Positions 43,976 to 55,576 are shown, counted from the stretch's first letter. The stretch: DNA of 64,000 nucleotides from Halichoerus grypus (GCF_964656455.1 NC_135726.1:21401168-21465167); one strand, 5' to 3'. Made by a program: numbers and translations. Notes: generated by a model not told the origin, from the letters alone.

Positions 43976-44880
43976 GGTGTTTTTCTGTCGTCTTCTCTGA
44001 AGAGGTACTGTACTCCAGGCCTTTATGTCACTTCAACTGGAGTTGAGGATGATGCTCCTGATTTCCTAAGCAAACTGTAGACCATCCCAGGGATTTTAAA
44101 ACCACCAAATTCAGTTACCTCTGGAATAAGTTGAGAGTTTTTATCAAGTAGCCAGAGAGTAAATATTTCCATCTTTACATGAAAATTGAGGATCATGGAA
44201 AAAGCTCCTTAATGTTGGTCAGTTTCACCTAGTGACTTTGCAGAGGTTGCAGAAATTTGTGTTGATCTCTCTAAATTGCCCAGTTAGAGTTAGTTTACCA
44301 GTCTGAGTTTACTTTTATTTCACGGTAGAGCAAATGTGCCTCTTGGTATTCACCTGAATTTGAATAGGCTTGCTTGTTTGCTTATTTTTAGACAGATTAG
44401 TAGAAACATAGTTTCCGATTATGCTGGTATCTTCAGAAGTCCAAGTCCTGGATGGATTTGTTTTAATTATATTTCAGGCCCACCTGACACTCATAAACAA
44501 ACAGAACTTTATTCTGCTCATCTGTATCATTAATTTGATTGATATCTCAGAAGTGGGACCCAAATTATACATGCATCCATGGTAATCTCTATCAAGAATT
44601 GATAGAAATACCACTTCAGGGACACTTGCAATAGATGCAGCTTTTTTCTTAATTCTGCTCAAAGATAGCTTTGGGCTTTGGTGTTGCCTTCTTTTTTTGG
44701 TTAGTGTTGCTGTATCCCTAACACAACAAGGTTCTTAGCTGTCCTACACTCTCCCCCAGTATTCCACAATTTTTAAATTGAACCATATCCCCCAAATGCT
44801 CAAGACAGAAATTTTGTAGTCATATTTGATTTGACATCTTTAATTACCTGCATTCCACCCATAAGGAAGGCTTATCAACT
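43976..44880. other. Unique DNA, no feature seen
   Basis: No supported gene. Confidence 0.4.
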
Positions 44881-44883
44881 TTA

Positions 44884-44985
44884 TATCTATATTTATATCT
44901 ATACCTATATCTATACTCATATATACATTCATATCATACCTATATCTATATATCTATATTCTGTATCTCTATCCACATCAATGTA
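44884..44985. repeat. Degenerate (TATATC)n repeat
   Basis: Interrupted TATATCTATA/TACCTATA units, of the same base type as 27328-27417 but more decayed. Confidence 0.85.
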
Positions 44986-45079
44986 GATATACATAGACAT
45001 GCGTATTTTAAACTGTTTACGTATTAAATATCTGCCCATCACACTCTTTGCAATTACCACCACAAAGTGAAGACCTGCC

Positions 45080-45300
45080 TTGGATCTCACTCGGGTACCT
45101 GCACAACGTCCCTTACTGTCTATTCATTTTCTTGACTGTCACCCACCCTCAATAATTGCAGACACAGAAACCAAAATTACTTTGTTTTAAGAAAATTTCA
45201 TGTCACATCCTCATTTAAAACATTCCATGACTTTTCACTGAAACAAGATCACTGTATAAATTATTGTCCATACCCTAAAAGGCCTCTTTCTGTTTTTCTA
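45080..45300 (+). mobile_element. Possible L2 remnant
   Basis: 'aaaacattccatgacttttcactgaaacaagatcactgtataaattattgtccataccctaaaaggcc' resembles an L2 3' region. Confidence 0.4.
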
Positions 45301-45329
45301 GCATAATTTCTTTCTCCATCCCCCACCTC

Positions 45330-46010
45330 TTAGTAGTTTGTTCCCTTTTATTGTTGAGTCATATTCAGTAGTCTAAGAAATCATAATTTACTTAGCCATC
45401 TAACTATTGAGCAATGTGAGTTATTTCTACATTTTTCTTACTGTTATGATTAATATCACTATGAGCATTCAGAAAAAATTCTATGGACAAATGTGCATTC
45501 ACTTCTCTTGGGCAATACCAAGTGTAGAAGAGTCCAAGTATTTCAAACTTTGTTGTATCATTTTGTATTCCCATCAGCAATACATATTTGTTCCAATTTC
45601 TCTACATATCCTAGCCAACACTTGGTGTTGTCAGTTTAAAAAGTTTTATTTATTCAAGTGTGTATAGGTAAATCTTGTAATGTTAACTTTCTTTTCTTTT
45701 TTTCTAATGGCTACTAATATTGACTATCTTTTCATGTGTTTATTAGCCATTTCAGTATCTTCTTTTGTGAAGTTTCTAAATCTCAGAAGTTTTATGTTAT
45801 TTGTTTCCTTAATTTTGAATCAGTAGGAATTCTTTTTTCATTTTAAGATGATTTTTATCTGGGGTAAGGCAAGGATTGAGGTCCAATTTTTTTTTTTTTT
45901 TTTCAAATGTGATATCCAGATGTTCCAGCACAATTTGTTGAAACTATTAATTGTTCCCCATTCATAAGCTTTGGCAACAATTTAACCTTCAATAATATTA
46001 GACCATTTAA
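45330..46010 (-). mobile_element. Old L1M-like remnant, minus
   Basis: Reverse-complement L1 ORF2 pattern: 'acttagccatctaactattgagc', 'ttgtattcccatcagcaatac', 'ggctactaatattgac..ttttcatgtgtttattagcc', 'gttccagcacaatttgttgaaactatt'. All frames are broken. Confidence 0.65.
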
Positions 46011-46162
46011 AATATAATGTAAGAAACTTATAACATGATAATTTTAATTTCCTCCTTTCAACCTTTGTACTATTTTTATCTATATTTTACTTGTATAAAA
46101 TAATTTTATGACATATAATTGTTATTTTCACTTTAAGATTTCAAATATTTAAGGAATTTTTA

Positions 46163-46373
46163 TTTTATTTTTTTTTTTTTAAAGATTTTATTTATTTATT
46201 TGAGACAGAGAGAATGAGAGAGAGAGAGAGAGCACATGAGAGGGGTGAGGGTCATAGGGAGAAGCAGGCTCCCTGCCGAGCAGGGAGCCCGATGCGGGAC
46301 TCGATCCAGGGACTCCAGGATCATGACCTGAGCCGAAGGCAGTCGCTTAACCAACTGAGCCACCCAGGCGCCC
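46163..46373 (-). mobile_element. Carnivore SINE, minus
   Basis: Poly(T), GATTTTATTTATTTATTTGAGACAGAGAG, a short (GA)n, and head 'gagccacccaggcgccc'. TSD aaggaattttta at 46151-46162 and 46374-46385, no mismatch. It is the same sub-type as the copy at 43463 ('gatgcgggactcgatcc.gagactccaggatcatg'). Confidence 0.97.
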
Positions 46374-46969
46374 AAGGAATTTTTAATATGGGAAAGTCTT
46401 TATATTCATCTGTATGTTTACTGTTTGTTGTGTATTAATTAGTAGAGATTCAAATCTTGATCTTGAATTATTTTTTTACTTATGCCTGAAGAATATCTTT
46501 CAATTTTGCCTGAAAAATCACTATTTCTTCTAGTGGAAATCTGTTGGACAAAAATTTCTAAATTTTTTTCTTAATAAATTTCAGCTTCATTTTTGATAGA
46601 CATTTTCTCTGTGGTAACTCTAGTTCCTTTTTCTTTCCTCTCAGAACTTAAAAAATGGTATTAATTATTCTCTTGTTTTTATAAATTCACAGAAGAAAAC
46701 TAGTCCTTATCTTTTCTTTGTCTCTGATAAGCCTTTTTATTCTCTACTTTAATTTTTTTTATTACTGCTTATTGGCAGTCTGATTACAATATGCATTTAT
46801 GTGGTTTATTGTGTTTATTTTGCATAGCTTTTGTTTAGCTTACTGAAATTCAGATATATAGCTCTCATCATATTTAGTAAATTTTATCTACTATTTCTTG
46901 ATTTCTCAGTCTTGTTCCATGGATTATTAGAGCTGTTCTTTTTATTTTATTTTTTAACTTATTTTTATT
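46374..46969. other. AT-rich DNA, possibly more old L1
   Basis: T-rich on the plus strand, like the decayed minus-strand L1 to its left. I cannot fix element boundaries. Confidence 0.35.
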
Positions 46970-47176
46970 TTTAAGATTTTATTTATTTGAGAGAAAGAGA
47001 GAGAGAGCAAGTAAGCCGGGAGGGGCACAGGGGCAGAGAGAAGGAGAGGAAGAAAGGATCTGAAGCAGACTCCCTGCTCAGCATGGAGCCCAACACAGGC
47101 TTGATCCCAGGACACTGGGATCCTAACCTGAGCCAAAGGCAGACGCTTAACCGACTGAGCCACCAAGGTGCCCCTG
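46970..47176 (-). mobile_element. Carnivore SINE, minus
   Basis: From TTTTTAAGATTTTATTTATTTGAGAG to head 'ctgagccaccaaggtgcccc'. TSD not clear. Confidence 0.95.
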
Positions 47177-47309
47177 TTGAGACTTCTTTTAAGCATGTTT
47201 TAAGAGTACCTATTACTCTAGGAATTGTTTAGCCTTACTGTTAAGCTGTGGGCCTTTTAGGTTTCCTATTGAATGCCCACGTGATAAATGAAAAATCTAC
47301 ACTGAATTG

Positions 47310-47497
47310 GGGCACCTGGGTGCCTTTGTTGGTTGAGGATCCAACTCCTGATTTTGGCTCAGTTTCCCGAGATCAAACCTGCATGGGCTCTGTGCTCAGC
47401 GGGGAATCTGCTTCTTTCCCTCTCCCTCTGCCCCTCACCCCTTGCACTCTCTCCCTCTCTCTTTCTCTCTAAAAAAAATAAATAAATCTTTAAAAAA
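47310..47497 (+). mobile_element. Carnivore SINE, plus, diverged
   Basis: Head 'ggggcacctgggtgcctttgttgg', middle and AATAAATAAATCTTT tail. TSD of 19 bp with one mismatch: 47291-47309 (aaaaatctacactgaattg) and 47498-47516 (..gagttg). Confidence 0.96.
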
Positions 47498-47516
47498 AAA
47501 AATCTACACTGAGTTG

Positions 47517-47969
47517 ACAGAGCTAGAAAGTCTACCTACGAAATGTGATTTTTGAGAATTACTGTTTACAGCACACTAGGCCTTTGTGAAGCCTCCTAGA
47601 ATTTTACCCCATGCATACATGACTTAGTTTGGCAAACACAGAAATAGATTCCTCTTCAGGTTTGTGGTGCTCTTTCTCTGTGTAGATACATCTTCTCCAA
47701 AATTCTGCCTTGTAACATACTTTAGACTCCCTAAACTCTGATCTTTGTTTCCTAAGCTCACTGAGACCACTATGCTCTGCTTTGAGAATTTTTGTCTTGA
47801 TTTGGAGACTGGCATGGGCCTCTAGGCAAAACACTAGGGTAATAGTACTGTTCATCACATTTGTTTCCTTTCTCTCAGAGAAAATATTCCTGTGCTGCCT
47901 GGAATCCAATGTCTGAGAATAATTATTCCATGTATTTTGTGCTGTCTTCTACTTGTAATGATGGGAAAC
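47517..47969. other. Unique DNA, no feature seen
   Basis: The minus frames over 47604-47909 are open for up to 101 codons but show no recognisable domain. Confidence 0.4.
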
Positions 47970-48365
47970 TGTTATGGGCTTACTATGTCCCTGCTTGCCC
48001 CCCCCCAAAAAAATCATGTGTTAATGTTATAACCCCCAGTACCTTAGAATGTGACTGCATTTGGAGATAGGACCTTTACAAGGCAATTAAGGTAAAATGA
48101 GGTCATAAGGGTGGGCCCTAATTCAATATGACTGGTATTCGTATAAGAAGAGGAGATTAGGACACAGAAGCACACAGCCCAAGGGACAACTGTGTGAGGA
48201 TACAGTAAGATAGGGACCAAGTCAAGGAGAGGGCCCTTGGGAGGAATCAAACGTGCTGACACTTTGATACTAGATTTCTAGTCCCCAAAACTGTGAGAAA
48301 ATAAAGTTCTCTCATTTAAGCCACCCCGTCTATGGTATTTTGTGATGGCAATCCTATCAAACTCA
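47970..48365 (+). mobile_element. MLT1-type (MaLR) solo LTR, plus
   Basis: Nearly complete and easy to read: 'taacccccagtaccttagaatgtgactgcatttggagatagg', 'gaggtcataagggtgggccctaattcaatatgactgg', 'aagaagaggagattaggacaca', 'aaaactgtgagaaaataaagtt', 'gccaccccgtctatggtattttgtgatggc'. An ancient non-autonomous ERVL-related LTR with no coding region. Confidence 0.92.
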
Positions 48366-48825
48366 TGGAGAAGTTAAGTGAGATTTTCATTACTAACTAC
48401 ATCCTTTCCAAAAGAAAAGGGCCTTAATAGTATTATAAACTGCCAAATATAATTTAAATTGTATTTTAATACCAAGTATTCTACATATCACCCAGATGCC
48501 ATTTAGGAGACATATTTAAGGAAACCCGAGTGTTGTAACTCTTGGACTGTGTAATATAAATTGGATCTTGTTCAATCTTCTTTATTTAAATGATTCATAG
48601 TATCTTCTTTTATTACACAGTATAGCCTTGTTTCAGTAAGTTAGTGAGACGAACAAATGGCCTTTCTTCCTTTTTCTAGCACTAAACTCTCTAGGAAGTG
48701 TTGTGCATTCTGTAAATGAAAACTTTTTCTATGAAAAAGGAAAAGATGCGACTACTTCCTGTATATCTATTTAATACTAAGTAGCATACTAATTGTGTTA
48801 TGTTATTCATTTTTTAATACACATG
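48366..48825. other. Unique DNA, no feature seen
   Basis: No supported gene. Confidence 0.4.
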
Positions 48826-48829
48826 ACAC

Positions 48830-48960
48830 AGTTATTTTCACTGTGTCTGTTTACTAGGTGAGGAAGCTGAGATCAGAAGTTGCTTAGCTCGCCCATGGTC
48901 ACATGACTAGTAGGTGAAAGAGCTAAGATTCATACCAGTTACCTGCATGTTTCTCTGAAC
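48830..48960 (-). mobile_element. MIR remnant, minus
   Basis: 'tactaggtgaggaagctgagatcagaagttgcttagctcgcccatggtcacatgactagtaggtgaaagagctaagattc' is a reverse-complement MIR core. Confidence 0.75.
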
Positions 48961-49895
48961 TCTTGGTTTTTCCTCCACATTATAATTAGGATGAGATCAT
49001 AATTTTTAATGGAACTGTTTTTCTTCATGGGAACATGCCCAGTGGGGTATTCAGAAGTTTTTTGTTGTTGCTTTATGCTAAGAGTGATCAAAACTTGTTT
49101 AAACAAAAATTTTTGTAAACCTTTTCAAAATTAATGCATGTAAGATTTTGTTAGGAGAAGTTTCTATGTATTTTGAAATTTGTTTTGTTTTGTAGTAGGC
49201 CTGGGAAACCCTGGTAGATAGGTATTGTACAAATGAACTCTACAGATATATCCACTGTTACTCTTGATTTGCCTGAATATATTATTACGCACAGCCACAT
49301 TACTAAAGTTGAATTGTAAATCTATAAGACATTTAAAAAAATTAAGATTAGTTTTCTGTTCATAATGTGACACTAATAATAAACACTGCAGTACCTGGAT
49401 TGTTAGATTCGTTGGATGAGAGCTTTGCTCTGGAAATACATGTGTTGTGCTCAAGTTGAATCGGATTTAGATTTTCTTTAACAGATGGACAAGCTCTTTC
49501 ATAATGTTAATCGTTGCTCAGAATTCTCACTGAGAGCTGTCATTTCAAGCCCCCCCCACTTTTTTATGCTCTGAAGAATACATATGCCCAAACTTTGCAT
49601 TTATCTGACTCTGCAAAGACTGAAGTGGATTGCAGAAGAATTTATCTAATGGTGTTTTTATGGGAGAATATAAACTCACAATCAATGCACAAGTTTTTCT
49701 GACTGCATAATCACCAGTCACAAAAATAACATCTTCACAAAGTCACTGCACAAATAGAGAAGCCTAAATATAGTTCCCATAAATGAGGTCACTAGGGCAA
49801 GTCATGAATGCCCCCAAATGACATAAGCAGCACTCAGTTAATCTTGTTGCCACGGTAATTACAAAGGACTGAATAGAGCTGACAATGTATACATT
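48961..49895. other. Unique DNA, no feature seen
   Basis: No supported gene or recent element. Confidence 0.4.
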
Positions 49896-49911
49896 AAGAC
49901 ATAAACGCCTG

Positions 49912-50108
49912 GGGCGCCTGGGTGGCTCAGTCGTTAGGCGTCTGCCTTCGGCTCAGGTCATGATCCCAGGGTCCTGGGATCGAGCCCCGCATTGGGCTCC
50001 CTGCTCAGCGGGGAGCCTGCTTCTCCCTCTCCCGCTCTGCCTGCTTGTGTTCCCTCTCTCGCTGTGTCTCTCTCTTCAAATAAATAAAATCTTTAAAAAA
50101 AAAAAAAA
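49912..50108 (+). mobile_element. Carnivore SINE, plus, near-consensus
   Basis: One of the cleanest copies: 'gggcgcctgggtggctcagtcg', 'ttcggctcaggtcatgatcccagggtcctgggatcgagccccgc', 'ctccctgctcagcggggagcc', CT-rich middle, AATAAATAAAATCTTT, poly(A). The TSD aagacataaacgcctg / aagacataaactcctg (49896-49911, 50109-50124) has one mismatch. Little decay suggests a young insertion. Confidence 0.98.
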
Positions 50109-50124
50109 AAGACATAAACTCCTG

Positions 50125-50939
50125 AAACTTTGGAATAGTCACTCAGTTAATCATAACAAGTTCCCTTATATCATGATAAAAATTTTTTTCTATTAGGACA
50201 CTAGAGTTCAATTTTAAGGCATGGACCTTGTAGTGACATTCCCCATGTCCAAAATACCATAATAGGTGCTCTGAAAATAGTTATTTAATGAATGAATTTT
50301 CCCTTCCTTAAAGGAGAAGTAGATAGAAATGAAATCAATACAGGCTTGTAACAATTTATGCCAATGCTAAATTTTCCAATAACTAACCAAATGACCTTTG
50401 CCACAATACTGAACTTCATGTCATGAGCTTATTTTTTTATCTATAAAATATATTTTTTTCACTCAAAACTCCAGGTTTCCCAAGAAAAATATTGTATGTC
50501 CAGTAAAATGAGCTGGAGAAACTCTTGCTAATATATTGCCCATTTGGAGAATCACAGAAATCACTAATACATTAAAGGCCCTAAAAATTTTGATGGTAAA
50601 GGCATATGTTGCATGTTAAGTAAAATTTTTCAAAACTTATTTGACAAAGAGATCCATTTTTATCTACCTGTTAATGATCCATTAAATGCATTACTGTCAA
50701 AGAAGACCAATTTACCAGGCCTCCTTCCAGATGATATATTCTGAGATACTCTATGTTCTACATGATTCAGTATGTTACCAGACTCCATCTGGATCTTCAA
50801 TAAATGAAAGAAATTATTTTCTCCTTTATCCCTACTATCTCTACCGAGTGTTTTGGGTTTTAGAGTTTAGTTCCATCCTTTGGAAAATCCAGTCCAAAAA
50901 TAAATAAAATTCTCAAAATAGATCATAGGATAAAATATA
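50125..50939. other. Unique DNA, no feature seen
   Basis: AT-rich. No supported gene. Confidence 0.4.
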
Positions 50940-51200
50940 AATACAAAATATCAAACTCCTAGAAGATAATATAGGAGAAAATCCAGATGGTATTGGCTTT
51001 GGCAATGAGTTTTTAGATATAACACCAAAGGCACAAAAGAAATAATTGATAAGTTGGACTTCATTAAAATTTTTAAAATGTTATGAAAAAGATGCTGTCA
51101 AAATTAGAAGATATACCACAGACAGGGATAAAATATTTGTAAAAGACATTTTTGATAGAGGACTATTATCCAAAATATACAGAGAACTGTTAAAACCTAT
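50940..51200 (+). mobile_element. Old L1 ORF2 remnant, plus
   Basis: 'aactcctagaagataatataggagaaaatccagatgg', 'acaccaaaggcacaaaagaaataattgataagttggacttcattaaaa', 'ttgatagaggactattatccaaaatatacagagaactgttaaaa' is the L1 ORF2 3' half in sense. It is opposite to the adjacent minus-strand L1 remnant. Confidence 0.85.
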
Positions 51201-51499
51201 AGATATGTATTAATTAATTATATGAATATATCACCATTTATTTGTCTATTATATATTCTTCATAGACATGTTGTTTCCAATTTGGGTTGCTACAAGTACT
51301 GTTGCTATAAATATTCTTATATATGTCTTTGTGGTACATATGTAGGCATTTCTCTTATCTATGTAGGAGTGAGGTTGCTACATCTCATGATATGTTTGGT
51401 TTTAACAGATAATCTCAAACAAATTTGTGAAGAGGTTGTTCCAGTATGAGAGTTCAGATTTGCTACATCCCTTTGTACATCTAGAATTATATTAAGTTT

Positions 51500-51675
51500 G
51501 GGGCGCCCGGATGGCTTAGTCAGTTAAGCGTCCGACTCTTAATTTTGGCTCAGATTATGATATCAGGGTGATTAGATCGAGCCCCAAGTCAGGCTCCGTG
51601 CTCAGTGAGGAGTCTGCTTGAAATCCTCTCTCTCCCACTCCCTCTGTCCCTGCGCCCTAAAAAAAAAAAAAAAAA
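51500..51675 (+). mobile_element. Carnivore SINE, plus
   Basis: Head 'ggggcgcccggatggcttagtcag', 'ttttggctcagattatgatatcaggg', poly(A). TSD of 17 bp with two mismatches: 51483-51499 (agaattatattaagttt) and 51676-51692 (agaattatactaaattt). Confidence 0.96.
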
Positions 51676-52532
51676 AGAATTATACTAAATTTAGTCATAC
51701 AAATGACATAGTAGTGCAATTAATTGTGGTTTTTATTTAAATGTCTCTGTTAATCAATGGTAGTAAGCATTTTTTCACATATTTATTAAACATTCGGAAA
51801 TACAGTTTTTATAAAATGCCTATTCAAAGATTTATGAATTCCCTTCCACCCTCATTTACTTCCTTCCTCTCTTCCTCCTTCTTTTTCCTTCGTCTTTTTT
51901 CAGTTGGGTTTTATCTGTTTATTATTCATTTGTCAGAGTACTATATATATTCTACGTACAAGTCCTTTGCCAAATATGTGTTTTGCAAATGTGTTTTCTT
52001 ACTTGGTGGTTTCCATTTTTATTCTTTAAAGATATCTTTGATACAAATTGGAAATTTTATTTTTAATGTAGCTCATTTTATCAAATTTTTATTTTATGGT
52101 TAGCACTACTTGTGTTAGTACTTTTTTGCTGCCCCGAGTGGTGAATTAATTATACTCTATGTTGCATTCTAGAATATGTACTGTTCCAACTTTCACATTT
52201 AGATTTATAAACCATCTGGGATTGATTTTGTTTATGGTGTGTGGTAAGAGTATAAATTCGTTTTTCCACTATGGATATACAAGTGCATGTTTGCTATTTA
52301 TTGAAAAGACATGCATTTTTCCAGTGCCCCAAGTGGTACATTCATTGTAAATCATGCTACTTGACATGTGTTGGTCTGCTTCTGACCTCTCTCTGCTGTT
52401 CCATTTTTTTAAAAAACACTTTTTTTTTTTTTTAAGAGCAGTTTTAGGTTTACATTATTATTATTATTTTTTTTTTGCCTAACTTTGGACAAATGTTATA
52501 CCACTGTCTTAATTAGTGTGGCATTATACTTT

Positions 52533-52719
52533 TTTTTTTTTTAAGATTTTATTTATTTATTTGACAGAGAGAGACACAGCGAGAGAGGGAACACAAGCAG
52601 GGGGGGTGGGAGAGGGAGAAGCAGGCTTTCCGCAGAACAGGGAGGCTCAATCCCAGGACCCTGGGATCATGACCTGAGCCAAACGCAGACGCTTAACGAC
52701 TGAGCCACCCAGGCACCCC
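52533..52719 (-). mobile_element. Carnivore SINE, minus
   Basis: Near-consensus body (GACAGAGAGAGACACAGCGAGAG, 'gatcatgacctgagcc', 'ctgagccacccaggcacccc'). It lacks about 15 bases around the 'gagcccgatgcgg' region. Flanks 'gtgtggcattata' (52516-52528) and 'gtgtcattata' (52720-52730) are the likely TSD. Confidence 0.96.
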
Positions 52720-53081
52720 GTGTCATTATACAGTCTTGATATTTGCTAGTTTAAGTTACCCATTTGTGTTATTTTTTCTGAGGATCTTGATTGTCATTTT
52801 CCATTTCATTCACATATAAAATGTAGAACAATAAGCAAACAAAAAACCCCAGAAAATCAAAACAAAAAAGATAAAACAAACTCGTCTTTGAAAAAATATT
52901 TTTAATATTAAACTATTTAATTTTATTATATATTGATGCATTTATTTACTTCTCTCTCCCTCTCTCCCTCTTCTCATTTACTAGGTAAGGGTCTTGCATA
53001 CCTCACATTACATTTTTCCTTTGCATTTGATGTTATTTTGATACTATTGTAAATGTTACCTTTAATTTTAACATTTTCTTT

Positions 53082-53290
53082 TCTTTTTTTTTTTAAAGAT
53101 TTTATTTATTTATTTGAGACATAGAGATACAGAGAAAGAGAGAGCACGAGCAGGGGGAGAGGCTGAGGGAGAGGGAGAAGCAGGCTCCCTGCCAAGCCAG
53201 GAGCCAGAGGTAGGGCTGGATCCCAGGACCCTGGAATCATAACCTGAGCCGAAGGTAGACATTTAACCATCTGAGCCACCCAGGCGCTCC
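53082..53290 (-). mobile_element. Carnivore SINE, minus
   Basis: T-rich tail, 'gagacatagagatacag', 'ggagaagcaggctccctgcc', head 'ctgagccacccaggcgctcc'. TSD ttaacatttt at 53068-53077 and 53291-53300. Confidence 0.96.
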
Positions 53291-53496
53291 TTAACATTTT
53301 ATTTTCAAATAGTTTTTTTCTAGTGTATGGAAATGCAACATATAATTGCGTATATAGTGCTATTCCTAAATCTGCATATTAATATTAACATATGTTCTAT
53401 GATTTTTAAAAAAGGTTTTCATATAAATAAATTATATATCTCTCTTTCTCATATATATATGTGAGAATATGGTATTATATTGGTTAGATCCTTGTC

Positions 53497-53840
53497 TTAG
53501 TCCTTTCAGGCTGCTATAACAAAATACCACAGACTGGGTGGCTTATAAACAACACAGATTTATTTCTCACACTTATGGAGGCTGAAAGTCTGAGATCAGG
53601 GGTCCAACTCGGTCTGGTGAGGGCCTTCTTCCAGGTTGCACACTCCTTGTTGTATCTTCCCACTGGGGAAAGAACCAGGGAGTTTTGTGGAGTATCTTTT
53701 TAAAATGACATTAATCCCATATCTCAGGGCTCCCTCCTTATGACCTAATAAACTCCCAAAGGCCTCATCTACTGGTGACACCACATTTAAGTCTTTCAAC
53801 ATGAATTTTAGGGAAACACAAATATTTAAACCATAGAAAT
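53497..53840 (-). mobile_element. Ancient MaLR-like LTR remnant, minus
   Basis: 'cttagtcctttcaggctgctataacaaaataccacagactgggtggcttataaacaac', 'cttatggaggctgaaagtctgagatcag', 'aactcccaaaggcctcat' and 'ttcaacatgaattttagggaaacacaa' are reverse complements of an old LTR with these hallmarks. The exact sub-family is not certain by eye. Confidence 0.7.
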
Positions 53841-53856
53841 TTCCTTTTATTTTATT

Positions 53857-54037
53857 TTTTTAAAAGATTTTATTTATTTATTTGACAGAGAGAGACACAG
53901 CGAGAGAGAGAACATAAGCAAGGGAGTGGGAGAGGGAGAAGCAGGCTTCCCACCAGCAGGGAGCAAGGTGAAGGGCTCGATCCCAGGACCCTGCGCTGAA
54001 GGCAGACACTTAACCACTGAGCCACCCAGGCACCCCT
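53857..54037 (-). mobile_element. Carnivore SINE, minus, internal deletion
   Basis: A typical body, but the 'gggatcatgacctgagc' segment is missing: 'ccaggaccctg' joins directly to 'cgctgaaggcag'. In the sense direction that removes part of the tRNA-derived promoter region between the A and B boxes. Head 'gagccacccaggcacccc'. Confidence 0.94.
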
Positions 54038-54813
54038 CATAGCAACTTTCTAATATACTTTTCATTAAACAGAAATAGTAATAGTGAAATATTTTTTTCT
54101 GATTCCTGATCTCTGGGAAGAGTTTTTAATAATTTACCATAAAGTACAATTTTATCTGTATTTACAGAATCTCTTTATCAGATTAAGTGCTCGCTTATTC
54201 CTAATTCTAGAGAGTTTATTTCATAAATGGGTGGTGAATTTTATAAAAATTTTTTTCATGTACTGAAATAATCATATCTCCTTTTATTCCTTAGTGCAGA
54301 GAATTTCATTGATTGAACTTCAAATGTTAAACCAACCTGATATTCAGGAACAGTTTCCACTGGGATGTGGTGTATCATCTCGTTTAAATAATGTAGTGTT
54401 CATTTTTAAATATTTTATTAAGATATTTTCATTTATGTGCATGCAAGAGATTGCCTTGTGAATTTTCATTCTTGAAATATCTTTGGTCTCGAAACAAGGC
54501 TATATATAATAAACTCATAGAAAGAGTTAGGAAGTATTCCTTCATATTCTATTCTACATATAATTTTGTGTAAGGCTGATGCTATTTATTCTTTAAATCT
54601 GGGGATAATTTAGAGTAATGCCACCTGGGCTTGGAAATTTATTTGTAGGAAAAGTGTTATTTAAAAATATTTTATCACTCTGATAGATGTAGACTTAGAT
54701 TTTCTTCTTCTTGTATCCATTTAGTATTTATGTTTTTCAGAGAATTTGTCCATTTTATCTATTTTTCAAATGAATTTTCAAAATACTATTCATAAAGCTT
54801 ATTATTTTTTAAA

Positions 54814-55008
54814 CTTTTTTTTTTAAAGATTTTATTTATTTGACAGAGAGAGACACAGCGAGAGAGGGAACACAAGCAGGGGGAGTGGGAGAGGGAGAAG
54901 CAGGCCTCCTGCTGAACAGAGAGCTCGATGTGGGGCTCGATCCCAGGATCCTGGGATCATGACCTGAGCTGAAGGCAGGTGCTTAACAACTGAGCCACCC
55001 AGGCTCCC
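54814..55008 (-). mobile_element. Carnivore SINE, minus, with 23-bp perfect TSD
   Basis: A full near-consensus body ending 'gagccacccaggctcccc'. TSD of 23 bp (starts cataaagctt, ends tttttaaa) at 54791-54813 and 55009-55031 without a mismatch. It is inserted in old L1 sequence. Confidence 0.98.
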
Positions 55009-55365
55009 CATAAAGCTTATTATTTTTTAAATGTTGATAGGATCTTAGTGATATTCCCATTCCTGATACTGGTAATTTGTATCTTCTCTTTCTTCCACAA
55101 TTTTGATCCAACTTTTGCCTTTGTAGATTTCCTCTTATGGATGCAGGTTTCCCACTTCATTGTTTCTTGCTCTTATTTTCATCGTTTCTTTCCATCTAAT
55201 ATATTTAGCAACCATTCAAATTTCCATTGTGATTTCTTGTGTGTTCCATGGTTTCTTTAGAATTACATTGCTTTATTTTAAACTATTTGGAGATTTCTTG
55301 GGTACATTTTTATTGATACTTAAATTTATTCCGTTGTGTAAGGATATTAAACTATCCATGATTTT

Positions 55366-55576
55366 ATTATTTTATTTTTATTTATTTTTTTTAGATAAAG
55401 AGAGGTGTGCGAGTGGGGAGGGGCTGAGGGAGAGAGAGATTCCCAAGCAGACACCACACCCAGCATGGAGCCCAACACAGGGCTCTATCTCATGACCCTG
55501 AGATCATGACCTTAGCCAAAATCAAGAGTTTGCACTGTTGGTGGGAATGCAACTGACTGAACCACCCAGGTGCCCC
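55366..55576 (-). mobile_element. Carnivore SINE, minus, containing an L1-derived patch
   Basis: Tail and 'cccagcatggagcccaacacagggc', 'gatcatgaccttagccaaaatcaagag' are normal. Positions 55529-55552 then replace the usual ~10-base 'cggatgctta' segment with 24 bases identical to L1 ORF2. The head 'ctgactgaaccacccaggtgcccc' resumes. TSD aactatccatgatttta / aactatgcataatttta (55349-55365, 55577-55593). Confidence 0.93.

Noticed and set aside
47604..47909. 101-codon minus-strand frame in unique DNA
   Set aside because: Charged composition but no recognisable domain. Overlapping alternative frame and no supporting context.
49912..49985. tRNA-like sequence
   Set aside because: It is the tRNA-Lys-derived head of a SINE, without an intact tRNA fold or 3' end. 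The same holds for all other tRNA-like hits in the window.
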